This document shows, one piece after another, positions 12,200-25,442 of a DNA stretch of 64,000 bases. The translations under genes and the position numbers were made by a program. The number at the start of each line of letters is the position of its first letter. Position 1 is the first letter of the stretch. The stretch spans positions 3,105,030 through 3,169,029 of the forward strand of contig NW_020194684.1 of the NCBI RefSeq assembly GCF_002865645.1, given 5' to 3'. The notes beneath the pieces were generated by a model that saw nothing but the letters and a program-made list of their open reading frames with translations, had not been told where the DNA came from and did not search any database. Source of the stretch: Hyaloscypha bicolor E (Eukaryota > Ascomycota > Leotiomycetes > Helotiales > Hyaloscyphaceae).

Positions 12200-15100
12200 G
12201 TCTTTTCTTTAGAACTATATTATATAAATATAATAGAAGTTAATTTAAGCTAGCTATTAGGAAATAAAGTATTTATATTTCCTTATATAGTTAGTAATAA
12301 TAGATTAGGTATTAAGACTTCTTTTCTTATTAATACTAGAATAAATAAATATACTTTTATTAATTTCAAGTTTATAAAAATAATTAAATAATTTCTAAAT
12401 ATTAAGCCTATTTAATTAGTATTACCTTATAATATAAAAGAATTTAATAATAAATAGGCCGTATTTATTACTTATTATATTAAGCTTATATTCTTAATTA
12501 ATAAATAAAAGATCCTAGTACCTCTACTAGTTATAGGACTAGGAAAATATAATATAATTTTGGGATAATAATAGTTTATAAATACTAGTATCTTAATTAA
12601 TTATAAAAATAAAAGATTAATCTGGCTAGATAATTAGCCTAGAAAAAAGAATTAAAATAAGGTTCTAATTATTATATATAAGAACTTGAAACCTAGAAAA
12701 AGTAATTAGTACTAAGAAAATATAAATAAAAGAAATAAAGCTATAGCTATAAATAAGTTCTAAAGACCTTAGCTTATAAAGAGGAAACCCTTTTATTCTT
12801 TTTCTAATCCGGACTCAGAAAGCTATATATAGTAAAAGAATTAAGCTTAATATTATAGAGAAATACAAATAGTCTTAGGAAATATAAAAGTTTCTTCTAA
12901 GCTAAAAATAGGGATATTAAAACCATATTATCTAAAGGAAAGCTATAAGAGCTAGTTAAGGCCTATAATTAATATTATAGGTATCTTACTAGCTACTTTC
13001 TAGATAAACTTATAGAAAAAGAAAAACCTTTTCTTTATAATATTATTTTTCGAAATTAATAAAGAACTAGAATTATAATAAGAGAATAAGTTTATTCCAG
13101 GCAAATAATAACTAGAAGAAATAGAGCTATAGTAGCTAGTAAGAATTTTACTAGAGAAATTTAAGGATTTTATAAATATTTTCTTAAAAAAAGTATTAAA
13201 TATCTTATTCTTATATTAATTATATAACTATAAGATTTAGATTAATAATCCTAAAGGCCCAGAAAGCCTAGAGTATTTCCTACTTTATTAATAATTAACC
13301 TATAAGCTATAGGAGATTAAGTATTTCCTTAAAAAGAATCTCTAATAGGGCTTTATTAAGCCAAGCTAGTTCCTTTTTATATCTCTAATTCTTTTTATAA
13401 AAAAGGCTAATAGAGCTCTCTAATTCTATATTAATTATTATAAGCTAAATAATTTAATATAAAAGAATTATTATCTTCTTTTCCTTATTTATAAGACTCT
13501 TATATAACTAGCTTAAGCTAAGGTTTATATAAAGCTAGATATTTAATAAGTATTTTATTAGATTTAAATAAATCCAGAATTAAAAGAATTTATAATATTT
13601 CATATAAGATATAGGGCCTATAAATATAAAGTTCTTTAAGAAGGCCTAACTAATAGTCCTACTATATATTAGAAATATATAAATAATATTTTCTTTAATT
13701 ACCTTAATATCTTTTATATAGCTTATTTAAATAATATTCTAATTTATTCGAATAATTCCCTAAAATATAAAAACTATATATAAAAGATTCTTTAGTAATT
13801 ATAGAATACTGGCTTCTAAGTAAATATTAAGAAATTAGAGTTTAAAATTACTTATATAAAGTATCTAGGCTTTATTATTTCTACTAGAAATATTAAAATA
13901 GATTTAGATAAGATAATAGTTATTAAGAACTAGTAATTACTAAAGATAATTAAAGAAATATAAGACTTTCTGGGTTTTTATAACTTTTATTAATACTTTA
14001 TTACGAAATACAGTTATATAATAAAGCCCCTAATAGCTCTAATATATAAGAAAGTTCCGTTTAAATAAATAAATTAGTATTAAGAAGGTTTTACTAAGCT
14101 AAAGCAAGCTATATTCTCGGTACTAATTCTATATTACTATAACCTAAATCTTCTTATTATAATTAAGATAAATATATTAAATAGAGTTATAGCCGGTATT
14201 CTCTTATAATAAGACCCCTAGATAGAACTCTAGTATCCGGTAGTATTCTTCTCTAAGACTATATAATTAGTAGAGCTAAATTATAATATTTGTAATAAAG
14301 AAATACTTACTATTATTCTTTTCTTAACTAAATAGTAAGCAGAACTAAAAGGCCTATAGGAGGTATTCTTTATAATTTACTTAGACTACTAAGCTCTTAA
14401 GTACTTTATAACTATAAAGAAACTCTTAGTAAAATAAGCTTACTAAGTAGAATACCTTTCCTGCTACTATTTTAAGCTTATATATTAGGTAAGTAAGTTA
14501 AATAAATGAGTAGATACCCTAAGTAAAAAGTATAAGAATATAATTACCTAGAATAAGGTAATAATAGCCTACCGGACCTAAATTCTCCTCTTATAATAAA
14601 AGATTAATAATAATATTATACGGGATCTCTAGTTAGCTCTAATTAAGGCCTTAGTAAACCTGGCTCAGGAAAAAACCTAGTATAATAGTATCTAGCTAGT
14701 AAATAAGCTATTAAGTAAGAACCAAAAGTTATTAGAACTAGAAAAGCTATAAGATAAGGCAAGAAATAAGAAAAAAGGTACTTAAATACTATAAAATAGT
14801 CTTTTCTTATAATATAATAAACTATTTATATCTAATAGTATAATAATATCCGAAATATTCTTATATATTACTCTTATTTAGGAAATATATATATAGCCTC
14901 TAATAGAATACCCAGAATAAACCAAGCTTTAATAGCTTTTTTAGGCCCGTTATTACTAGCTAGGCCAAGATACAAATATTAATTAGTATAGAGATAACTA
15001 CTATACTTACTAATAATCCTATATCCCTAGAAATAAGAAGCCAGGGCTCTTGTATTTATTACTAGTTCCTAATTACCTCTAGTAATATATATTAGTAAAT

Positions 15101-16150
15101 TTCAAGAAATGCCTAGAAAATAGAAATAAATATAATATAATAGTAATCTTTATTAATTATCTAGACAAGTACCCTATTATAATTCCTATTCGAGATATAA
15201 TAATAGCTAAAGAGTTAGTACTTCTATTTCTTATTTATATAGTTTACTAAGTTAGTATTCCGGAGACTATAGTATCTAATTAAGGCCCCTAATTTATATC
15301 GGATTTCTAGAGCAAGTTCTATAAATATATTAGTATAAAGCTCAAGTTATTAACTACTAATTATCCCCAAACTAATAGCTAGATAAAGATTATTAACTAG
15401 TATTTTAACTAATAGCTATATTCCTATATAAATTATTACTAAAATAATTAGAATAAATAAATAGTAATAATTAACTACTAATAAGTAGCTCTAGTCTATA
15501 AGACTATAGGCTAATCCCCGTTTCTTATAGAGAAAGGCTATAAATTACAAATATTATTTAACTAGGAAACCTAAGTATAATTAGGTATCCTAAAAAAAAA
15601 ATTAAATAAATAAATAAAAAGCAAAAGCCCTAGTAATATGGCTTTATAAATTATAATAAAAGATATAGGAAAATATAATATAAATATAAGAATATTATAT
15701 TATTTAAGCTAATAAGTATTACTAACTAGTAAACTTTAGAATAGGAAATAAGATATGAATTATTACTAAATACTAGAAGAATAATTATCTGAGCTATAAG
15801 CTAGTTTACTAAATAAAAGAATTATATAAAATTCTGAAATAAGTAGGATATTTCTTTAGGCTTAAGCTTCCGGAATTAATAAGAATATATTTAGTATTCT
15901 ATATAAAAAAGCTATATAAAGATCCAGGTAATTCCTTTCCCGGATAAATAAATCCGGAGCCTCTATTATTAGAACTATAAGATAGGGAAACGGAATATAA
16001 AGTTCAAGAGATATAAGTAGTAAAACTACTTTATAGGAAGCTAAAATACCGAGTTTAGTAAAAAAGATAAAACCCAGATCCGGAGTAATATCCTGCTTTC
16101 TTATTAAGTAATAATATCCTAGCTTTTTAGAGCTTCTATAATAAGAACCC
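12200..16150 (+). pseudogene. Element A pro-pol relic with C-terminal chromodomain
   Basis: Domains can be read through the RIP stops. Protease: about 12,300-12,620, with T-R-I-N-K-Y-T-F-I-N and later L-V-I-G-L-G-K-Y. Reverse transcriptase: active site Y-L-N-N at 13,724-13,735 for an original Y-L-D-D, and D-F-L-G-F-Y-N-F-Y near 13,966. Integrase: about 15,060-15,520, with V-S-N-x-G-P-x-F-I-S-D-F at about 15,270, where x marks stops from former glutamines. Chromodomain: about 15,955-16,140, with Y-x-V-Q-E-I and K-L-L-Y-R-K-L-K-Y and D-P-E-x-Y-P-A. A C-terminal chromodomain defines the chromovirus clade, whose integrases are guided to histone H3K9-methylated chromatin. Confidence 0.85.
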
Positions 16151-16249
16151 CGAATAGCTAGAACTGCTCTAGAATTTCTTTTATTAGTTAGACTATACCA
16201 AGAATAATATATTACTAGAATTATATAATATAGACGGAAATTCTTTAAA

Positions 16250-16285
16250 GTTATATATAAAAGGCCCTGGCCTTTAATATATAAC
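16250..16285. repeat. 36-bp palindrome, copy 3 (element A)
   Basis: Two 17-base arms around a CT centre with a single arm mismatch: GTTATATATAAAAGGCC against GTTATATATTAAAGGCC. It lies between the chromodomain and the polypurine tract. Confidence 0.85.
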
Positions 16286-16354
16286 CTATAACTTGGAAAT
16301 TTAATAAAGACTTTTAAAGCTCGGGAATAAGCTTATTTTAAGAAAAGGAAATAA

Positions 16355-16636
16355 TATTATAGTTATTATAATATATAATACTAGTAGGAGTTAAACTAGA
16401 ACTAGAAAAATATCTAGTATCTAAAAAAGATATCTGGTATCTAAATGAGATATTTATAGTTATCTAATTATTATATATAACCCCGAGCTTAAGCTAGTAT
16501 ATATAGGCCCATATATAGCTTATAATTATTTAGATCCGAGGCTTCTTTGAAATCCTCTTCTCTCTTTAGCTTTAAATTATTAAAATAGAAATAGTCTAAT
16601 TATATTTTCTAGGCTCTAGATCTTATATTTATAATA
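16355..16636 (+). repeat. 3' LTR of chromovirus A (282 bp)
   Basis: Starts TATTATAG and ends TATAATA, the RIP form of TGTTA...TAACA, directly after a purine run. It matches the LTRs of B and C, with a small extra block near 16,410-16,470. Confidence 0.85.
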
Positions 16637-17437
16637 AGTACTAGTTTATATTATAATTTATATAGGTTATTAATTAGTAATTAGATAAGTTCAAATTTTT
16701 TTATTTTTTTTAGAATATTAAGCTATTATAATTATTATTATAATAGTATTTTACTTATTTAAGTTTTAATATTAGAAATTAGAGCTTTTAAAAAAGCTAT
16801 AAATATTTATATAGGCCTTTTTATATATATATGAAGAGAGCTAGTTATTATAAAAGTAATCTTATACTAGTTTCTTTAATATAATAGGAAAAGCTCTTAC
16901 TAATATCTTTTATAAAAGCTTTATATATTAGTAGATATTAAGGAAAATAATAAGTTTTTAATTAAAACTATTATTAGTTCTATTATATTTTTATATCTTA
17001 GTATATATCTTTATTATTTCTCTAATTAGCTTTATAATAAAAGGGCTAGCTAAAGGGCTATTTAGAGATAATAAAGATAATAGAAATAGTAGAATTCTGT
17101 TATTACTAGTTTTCTATAATCCGGTACTAGTAGAAATAATTATAAATAATAAAGAAATATAAGTAATAATTAGTTTAGTTTATTAATTTTTTATAATACT
17201 ACTATTAAGAAATATATATAATAAGGTAATAGGACTCGTATTAAGATCTAGTTTAGTAATAATAATATTAGCTATAATTTAGGTATATTACTTTTTTTCC
17301 TAAATAGTATTAATTAAGAATTATATAATAATAAGTTCCTTATTATTTTATTTAATATAAATACTATTATATTATAAAATAGCTTATAATTTATATAGTA
17401 TATATTAATCTAGATAATTAAATACTTTAAGGTCAAA
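16637..17437. other. Unassigned AT-rich relic
   Basis: About 800 bp of RIP-mutated DNA between the A 3' LTR and the E 5' target duplication. It has poly-T runs near 16,690-16,710 and no readable domain. I see no second copy elsewhere in the window. Confidence 0.5.
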
Positions 17438-17442
17438 ATTAC

Positions 17443-17805
17443 TATAATAGGTATATATAATAGTATATAAATAGGTATTAGATATTATAGATCTAGTTTC
17501 CTATTTTAGATAAAGCTTATAATCAGAATTATATAAATAATCGGAATTATATAAATAATCGGAATTATATAAATAATCGGAATTATATAAATTATATAGA
17601 ATTATATTTCCTAGTTAAATAAAGTGCTTTATAGGCTTGGCTAAATACTAGGAAATATATAAGGAAATACTTCTAGCTTTAGAAAGAAGTATTAATTAGT
17701 CTTTTATTAGAATTAACTCTTAAAATTAGTTATATTTATAAATATTACTTTATAGCTTACTTACCTTAATTACTTATATATTACTCTACTATTATATATC
17801 TTATA
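17443..17805 (+). repeat. 5' LTR of E, with four 18-bp tandem repeats
   Basis: The LTR holds an 18-bp unit (AATCGGAATTATATAAAT) repeated about four times at 17,520-17,600. The 3' LTR has about two units, which accounts exactly for the 36-bp length difference between the LTRs. Confidence 0.9.
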
Positions 17806-17849
17806 TTCTAATTAATCTAACTTTCGGGAAATAGTTTATTATAAGATAA

Positions 17850-19080
17850 TTAAGCTATTAATAAATAAAATATTAATAGCTAGAATATTAACTAGGAGAA
17901 GTGCCTTTACTATTACTAGGGTAATCTAATTAAATACCCAGGAAAGTACCTAGTTAAGTACTTTTTATATTACCTAATTAGGAGAAGAAAATAGAACTTA
18001 GATATTTCTAGAACTAGTAAATAGGATAATAATAATAGAGAAATTAGTAGTAGCTTGCTATTATATTACTAAGTTAGAAATAGAAATATAATAGAAAGAA
18101 GATCTAAAAGAGCTAGAAGCTTAGATTTATTATTTTAAAGATATTTGGATATCTAGTATAGAACTCATTATATTTCTGGTAATACTTTTAATTTAGAAGG
18201 CTCTAAAAACCCGAGAACTGCCTATTTACTAGAGAAAGAGTATTAAAGAAGCCTAAAACTTCTTCTATTAGATAGAATTAAAATAGTATAAAAATAGTAG
18301 AATTACCTGGGCTACTAATATAATAAAGGTTATATATTATACTTCCTGTTTTGAGAATATAGCTAGAGATATCTGGAAATATAGGAAGTAATTAGTAGGT
18401 ATTAATACTATAAATTAGGAAACCTTTATTAAATTTATAAAGGATTTTATCTTAGATCCGGAAAACTATAATAATAATACTCTTACTAAGTTTAAAAATA
18501 CTAAATAATAGTTAGGCCAGAGTATCTAAAGCTTTATATTTTATTTAGATAGCCTATTAGATAATTTAGAATATACGGATTTACTATAAAAACGAAATGA
18601 CTTATTTAGTAGCTTAAAGCAGGAGATCCAAAACGAGATTAATTATTAAGGAAATACTTTATAAGAAAAGAAAAAGCCTATCTCTATTACTATAAGAATT
18701 AAAAATAATTTAAATCTATTTACTTAATAGAAATATAATAATAAGCTAATAGAATAGTAAAAGAAAGGAAATAGGAGAAAAGAGAAAGGGGATAATAAAG
18801 GGAAATAGAAAAGAAGTATATTCCTATTATAAGGTTTATAAAACCGGAATAATAAAGGTATAGTAATAAAGTCTAATATAGTACTTATATTAGGATCTAT
18901 ATAACCAGATATAATTTGCTTTACTTGCCAGAAAAAGGGTTATTATATTATTATTTGCCCTAATTAAGGGAAACTGATTTACTATAACTATAATAAGTCT
19001 GGCTATAAAATATATAAGTACCTAGAACTAAAGAAGCCGGGAAATAAATATATCCTATAGTAATTATACTTATTTATATT
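17850..19080 (+). pseudogene. Element E gag relic with double zinc knuckle
   Basis: Gag would form the virus-like particle and bind RNA. Two consecutive CCHC zinc knuckles are readable. The first, at 18,917-18,958, is C-F-T-C-Q-K-K-G-Y-Y-x3-C with the histidine changed to tyrosine. The second, at 18,980-19,021, is Y-Y-N-Y-N-K-S-G-Y-K-I-Y-K-Y, in which all four zinc ligands (C, C, H, C) are now tyrosine. These are exactly the TGT/TGC-to-TAT/TAC and CAT/CAC-to-TAT/TAC changes RIP produces. Polar helices upstream (about 18,060-18,700) fit a Gag capsid region. Confidence 0.85.
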
Positions 19081-19089
19081 ATAGAGAGT

Positions 19090-22000
19090 AAGGTTCCTAA
19101 AACAAGGATAGTAATTAAGGTTACTATTAAGATAATAAAAGATAAATAAAAGATTAAAGTATTAGTAAACTCGAATATAGAAGCTAATTATATAAAAAGG
19201 AAATTAGCTTTAGATATAAATATTTTATTAATATTAAGGGCAACTCTCTTATTCTTATTAAAGGAAAAGAGAATTCATTTATATAAAGATTATATTCTTG
19301 GAATTATTACTAAGAATATATTAGAGAACTAAAGAAAAACTAATATATATTTTATATTATATAATTTCGATCTAAATTATATTAATATAATACTTGGATT
19401 CTTATAGCTTTATTAGATTAATTCCCTGATTTCCTTCAGGAAAATAATATATAGATACTAGATTTAATTATAGAAGATTAAAGTTCTAAATATTAGGAAG
19501 TTTACTAAAGTAATAAAATATAAGATATATATTTTTCTATTAATTATTTATCCTATAATAAATAGCTAAAGAATTACTACTATTATTACTAATAGAATAG
19601 TTATATTTTCTAAGAAATATTAGAATCTTTTTTAAGTATTCTCTATAGAGGCTATAGATATATTATCTAATTATTATATAATAGAATATTATATAAATCT
19701 GAAACTAGAGTTCTAATTACTATATAGTTCTATATATACTTTATTAGAAAGGAAACTTGAAGTTCTTCGAGAATATTTTAATACTAGCCTAGAGAAGAAA
19801 TAGATTTATTATTTTACTAGTTTAGCTAGTATTTTAATTATATTTATTCTAAAAAAAGAAAGTAGCCTATATTTATATATTAATTACTAGAGTCTAAATA
19901 GGATTACTATTAAGAACCAAATATTATTACTATTTATTAGTAAGACTATAAATAGGCTTTATAGAATAAAAATATATATAAAGCTAGATTTAAAAAATAC
20001 TTACTATTAGTTACAAATATAGGAAAATAATAAATAGAAGATAGTATTTCAAATATATTATAGATATTTTAAATACTATATTATATCTTTTAGACTATCT
20101 AATATTCCGGTAATATTTCAGATATATATTAATTATATACTAGTAGGCCTTATAAATATTATCTATATAGTCTATCTAGATAATATTTTAATTTATTTAG
20201 AGAACTCAGAATAGTATATAGTAGTAGTTTAATATATATTCGAATAGTTATAATAATACTAGCTTTTTATAAACTTGGCAAAATACAAGTTTAATATAGA
20301 AAGAATAGAATTTCTGGGATTTATAATTAGCTTAGATAATATAGAAATAGAAGCTAGTAGAATTATAGTTATTAGGGAATAGCCGGCCCTAAAAAATAAT
20401 ATTCGAGAAGTTTAAGTATTTCTGGGTTTTACTAACTTTTATTAGAGGTTTATTTATAAATACTTTAGGGTAATAAAAAAGTTAACTAATTTATTAAAAA
20501 CTAGTAGAAACCTATAATATTATTTTAGCTAGATAAATAAGGCAGATAAGGCTTTAAGGAACTATAAATTATATTTATAATAGTACTAATTCTTTATTAT
20601 TTTAACCTAACTTTAAAGATTTATATAAAAACGAATACTTTAGAATTTGTAGTTATAAGTATAATTTCCTAGCTCTTTAATAAAGAGGCAGAAGCCAGGT
20701 AATACTCTATTACCTTCTATTTAAAGAAAATAACTATAATTAAGAGCAGGTATAAGATATATAATTCTAAACTCTTAGCTATTATTCTAGTATTTTATAT
20801 CTAGTAATATTACCTAGTATATATCCGGTATATTATTATTATTAAAATAAATTATAATAACTTAAAATACTTTATAACTAAAAGAAAACTAAATAGTTAA
20901 TAGATAAGATAGGTAAAGAAGCTAGCTGTTTTTAATATTGTCTTAAAGTACTAGCCAGGATATAGTAACCCTACTAATAGGCTATTAAAAAGGCCAGACT
21001 TTATAATAAGTATAGATAAAGATACTTTATTATTTATACTTTATAATAAGCTATAGAATATAGAATAGAGAGCCCTATAAATAGTAGTAATAGAATATTA
21101 TACTATTTCTATAATACTATAATTTAAGGCCCAGGAAAGAGAAGATAAGTATTTCTTAATTAGTAAGATACTAAGGAATTTCGAAAAAGAAGTCTATTTT
21201 AGTAATAGAATAGTACCAGAAATACTACTATTTAAGCCTATTACTAGTATAGCTAGTTATAAATAGTATATACTACGGATTCTAGCTATATAGATAGCTA
21301 GGTCCGAAATAATATATAAGGAAAGCAGAGAGATATTATTTAAACTACTATTATAGTACTAAAGGCTTAATCTATTAGTATAATACTAGTAGTATAAATA
21401 GTTCTTAAAGGAAATCTTTATTAAAGCTATTAAGATTTGGGAACTTAATATATCTGGGTTATTAAGATATCGGGATATTATTTATATACTAAATAAGCTA
21501 GCTCTTAAAAAGGAATTACTATAAGCTAACTATAATAATCCTATAGATAGGCATTTTAGTACTAGTAAGATACTAGAGATTTTCTAGAGAAAGTACTTCT
21601 AGTAAAATATAAAAAAGAATATAAAAAATTATATTAAAACTTATCTTATATATTAATAGACTAAGGTAAAGAAATATCTACTATATAGTATATTTAGTTT
21701 ATTTTTCCTCTTTTCTAAGCTATAGTAAGAAATTACTATAGACTTTATTATAGGGCTACTTCTTTCTAGATTTTATAATAAGATATATAATTCTATACTT
21801 ATTATTATTAATAAATATATAAAAATTATATAATATATTCCGATTACTAAAGAGATTTCGGCTCTTGAGTTAATAAAGCTATTTATATATTATATTATTA
21901 AAGACTTTAGTATATCTATAAATATAATTTCTAATAAAGAATCTGTTTTTATAAGCAAGTTCTAATTAAGTTTATATTTCTATTTAAAGGTTTAATAATA

Positions 22001-22800
22001 GCTAAGTATAATATTTTATTTATAAACTAATAAATAAACGGAGAATCTGAATCAAACTCTAGAATAGTACTTAAGGTACTATACTAGCTACTAGTAAGAT
22101 AACTAGATAATAAAACTTACTTTTATAAAATTTGTATATAATAACTTTATATATTTAATAATAGGAATTTCTTTATTTTATATATTATACGGATTCTATT
22201 CTAGTATTAAACTATATATTAAGAATAATATTTCAGAAAGAGAAGTACTAGTAATATAGGAAAGAATATAGAGAATTTAAATAAAACGGAAAATACTAGA
22301 GAAGTAATAATAAAAAGTAGTAAATATATAAAAAAAAGTATTATAATAAGAAATATATTAATAAGAAATTTAATATATATAATAAAGTTATATTTTATAT
22401 AAAGAATATTTAATAGCTATAATCTAGTATAAAGCTAGTAAATAGATATCTCGGTTCCTTTAAAGTTCTAGAAATTATAGAAATATATAAATAGATATAT
22501 TACTTGAAATTATTATTATTATATTAGATTTATAATATTTTCTATATTTTTCTTTTAGAACCATAGTACCTGCAAGCTAGTACTATAATAGAACCAGAAC
22601 TAGTCAAGATTAAGGATAAAGAAGAATTCGAGATAGAATTTATTATAATCTATAAAAAAAGTAAAAAAGAAAGAAAATATCTTATTTATTAGAAAGGCTA
22701 TTTACTAGTAAATAATATATAAGAACTACTAAGTAATCTAGAGAATATAGTTCAAGAATTATAAGAATACTTAGAAAAAAGTAATATTATAATACTATTA
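19090..22800 (+). pseudogene. Element E pol relic (protease, RT, RNase H, integrase, chromodomain)
   Basis: The reverse transcriptase active site at 20,173-20,184 reads Y-L-D-N for Y-L-D-D; it is followed by the F-L-G-F-x-N-F-Y-x-R-F-I type motif near 20,420. Integrase lies at about 21,730-22,090, with I-D-F-I-x-G-L-L near its start, S-N-K-E-S-V-F-I-S-K-F for a former S-D-R-x-S-V-F, and T-N-K-x-T-E-S in the D-D-E region. A chromodomain at about 22,620-22,785 reads E-F-E-I-E-F-I-I then K-Y-L-I-Y-x-K-G-Y and L-S-N-L-E. The protein order is canonical for chromoviruses. All catalytic losses are G-to-A or C-to-T. Confidence 0.88.
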
Positions 22801-24189
22801 GCTAAATAGAAATATAAAAGATAAATGCTTTTATTAGGAAATTATTAAAAACCATATATTTATTCTTGGAAAAACTATATAAAAATTATTAAGAACTCTA
22901 AAAACTCTAATTTCTATATCCTATAAATACTTTACTTTTATAATTATTCTTTATTATCTTTATTATTATTCTTATTAGAATTCTTTCGAGAAATAGATAA
23001 TAAATTAGCCTATAAAACTATTAGCTATTAGTAAGAAACGAGAAAGAAATAAGCTTATTTAATACTAAAGAATATTAATTATATTATTAAAAGTACTTTA
23101 TACTTATACTAAGCTAGTAAGAATTACTTAATCTATTTCTTAAATTATTAGAGAAATCTATTAGCTTTAAATAATGGCTTTAATATAAGAAATATATACT
23201 ATTTAGTATAGAAGAAGAATAGTAATAGCCTTTTTTCTTTTAAGTAAAAAATAGAGAAAATACTTAGATATATTAATAACTTAAAAAAGATAGTTTAACT
23301 ATATTATATATATTTAAGGAACCTTAGATAGTATTAAAATAGGGAATAAATAAAGGAAATTATAACTTATAGGATTATATTTCTTGTTTTTAGAATAGTA
23401 ATAATTATATATTAAGTAATTATTACTTTTAATATAAGTAAGATTAGGAAACTTAGTAATATTCTTGGAATATTAAAGATAATAAAAGCGAATTAAGAAT
23501 ATAAAAGTATTAGCCAAATAGGTAATAATAGGCTAATAAGTATTAAAAGAAGTATTTATCTTAATAAATAAAGAAGTAGAAAAGGAAATTAGAAGAGAAC
23601 TTAAATAAAGCTTAAATAAAGCTTAAAGAAGTTTAAAGAAGGCTTAAAGAAAAAAGGCAAGGAATAAGGAGAAGCTAAATATAGTATTATAGTTAAGGAA
23701 AGAGAAGATTAGTTAGTAGGAAAAGAGAGACCTTTTTATAATACTTTCTTTCTAAATAGTAATTATAAATTCGGAACTAGCTTTATACTAGAAATACCCA
23801 GAAAATTCTAAAGAAGGAATTTATAAATAAACCAGAAGATCGGATTAATTTTTCCAAGCTCTTAGGCCTATAAAATAATAATTTATTTATAAATAAAGGC
23901 TAAATTAGGATTTATAAACTAATTAGAAAATCGGAAAAGCTTTCTATCTAATAATATATACTATATCTATACTACTTTTATAAAGGGAAATTACTAGAGG
24001 TAATTTGCGGATTAGCTAGGTAAGGTTAGTAAACTATATTCTTAAGTCTATTATCTAGTATAATAATAGAGTAATTATAGGAAGTCTTTAAAAAGAACTA
24101 ATAGCCAGAAAGGTTTTAGGGAATTATTTATAAAGCTATTTGCAGTTCTCTCAGGCCTCTTAGGAATAAGGGCCTAAAGAAGAAATTAA
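22800..24189 (+). other. Post-pol 3' region of E (about 1.4 kb), also present in F
   Basis: This stretch lies between the chromodomain stop and the 3' LTR and recurs in F at about 54,380-55,727, so it is part of the element. It ends in the purine run AAAGAAGAAATTAA before the LTR. It contains tandem AGCTTAAA(T/G)(A/A)AAG-like short repeats at 23,600-23,650. No protein family is recognisable on either strand. It lacks the 36-bp palindrome found in A-D. Confidence 0.6.
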
Positions 24190-24516
24190 TATAATAGATA
24201 TATATAATAATATATAAATAGGTATTAGATATTATAGATCTAGTTTCCTATTTTAGATAAAGCTTATAATTAGAATTATATAGGTAATCAGAATTATATG
24301 AATTATATAGAATTATATTTCCTAGTTAAGTAAAGTACTTTATAGGCTTGGCTAAATACTAGGGAATATATAGGGAAATACTTCTAGCTTTAGAAAGAAA
24401 TATTAATTAGTCTTTTATTAGAATTAATTCTTAAAATTAGTTATATTTGCAAGTATTACTTTATAGCTTACTTATCTTAACTACTTATATATTATTCTAC
24501 TATTATATATCTTATA
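24190..24516 (+). repeat. 3' LTR of E (327 bp)
   Basis: Same length as the F 3' LTR at 55,728-56,054. Ends CTTATA, then ATTAC target duplication. Confidence 0.92.
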
Positions 24517-24809
24517 ATTACTAAAATTTTCCTTAAATAATTCCCAGAGATTATTATTAGTTAATTTCTTTATCTTATACTAGAATAGTCTAATATTAAA
24601 GTAATTCAGGATTTCTTTATTATTATAAATAATTAGATTAATACTACTTTTTTATTTCTTTATTTATATATATTTATCTTATAGTTCTACTATATTAAAT
24701 CTCTAGAGTTAAGCTCTTTTTAATATATATATAGTTTATAATAAGAAAGATTTAAAAATAAGATAATTTATAATAAGTTTATAAAAAGAGTTTAGTAATA
24801 AAGGTATTT

Positions 24810-24953
24810 AGATACCTGGTTTAGATACTAGATATCTAGTTCAGATACTAGATATCTAATTTAGATACCTGGTTTACTAGTTATTAAAATACCAGATACC
24901 TAGTTTAAATACCAGATATCTAGTTCAGATACTAGATATCCCAGATATCTAGG
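24810..24953. repeat. Tandem array of AGATACC/AGATATC units
   Basis: Seven or eight degenerate units of the form TTTAGATAC(C/T)(T/A)GATATCTAG or its partial inverse. Related AGATGCC/AGATACC blocks occur in the LTRs of C and D (for example 52,624-52,652), so the array may derive from an expanded LTR. Confidence 0.7.
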
Positions 24954-25264
24954 GATATTATAGGTATTAAAGTAAATATTTTTACTTTTAAATATTCCGT
25001 CTATAATAAGAAATTTAGGAAGTAAAATATTATAATTCCGAGAAGGTCTAAAGCTCAAAAGACTCGATTTAATAATAAAATCGAAATAGTAATTAAAAAG
25101 CTTTAAGAATATATATAAGATATATATTCCGGAAAGAGAGTTCTATAAATACGAGTATTATATAAATAGAAAAGATGATTTCTAAGAAAGTAGTTTTAGG
25201 ACTAAAAGAAATTAGTTTTAAAAAATAATAGAAGTTAAATAAATAGATAATTAAATAACTAACT

Positions 25265-25442
25265 ACTTATTAATTAGTAAGAAGTAGAGTTTTCTTCCTT
25301 AGGTTATTAGATACTTTATAGAATTAATAAATAATTTCTCTCTTTAATAAAGTAGTTATTAGTTCTTAATAAGAGCTAGCTATTTTCTTCTTTAGGCTAT
25401 TAAATACTTTATAAAATTAATAGGTAATTTCCTCTTTTAATA
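25265..25442. repeat. Tandem duplication of about 92 bp
   Basis: The stretch around TTTTCTTCCTTAGGTTATTA (25,290) recurs at 25,383 with transition-type differences over about 60 well-aligned bases. Confidence 0.65.

Larger units (their letters stand above)
12132..16636 (+). mobile_element. Chromovirus A, 5'-truncated, with 3' LTR
   Basis: This Ty3/Gypsy relic lacks its 5' LTR and Gag and starts at the protease. Order: protease, reverse transcriptase, RNase H, integrase, chromodomain, 36-bp palindrome, hairpin, polypurine tract, 3' LTR (16,355-16,636). It is the same family as B (33,118-37,396) and C (46,182-52,308). Heavy RIP has destroyed every frame. A break at H1 explains the missing 5' end. 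Confidence 0.85.
17438..24521 (+). mobile_element. Chromovirus E, full length, target duplication ATTAC
   Basis: A complete Ty3/Gypsy relic. The 5' LTR is 17,443-17,805 (363 bp) and the 3' LTR 24,190-24,516 (327 bp), with ATTAC directly outside both ends (17,438-17,442 and 24,517-24,521). LTR ends TATAATAG...CTTATA are the RIP form of TGTAATAG...CTTACA. Between them come Gag with two zinc knuckles, protease, reverse transcriptase, RNase H, integrase and a chromodomain, then about 1.4 kb without recognised function before the polypurine tract. F (37,397-56,054) is a second member of the same family. Confidence 0.92.
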
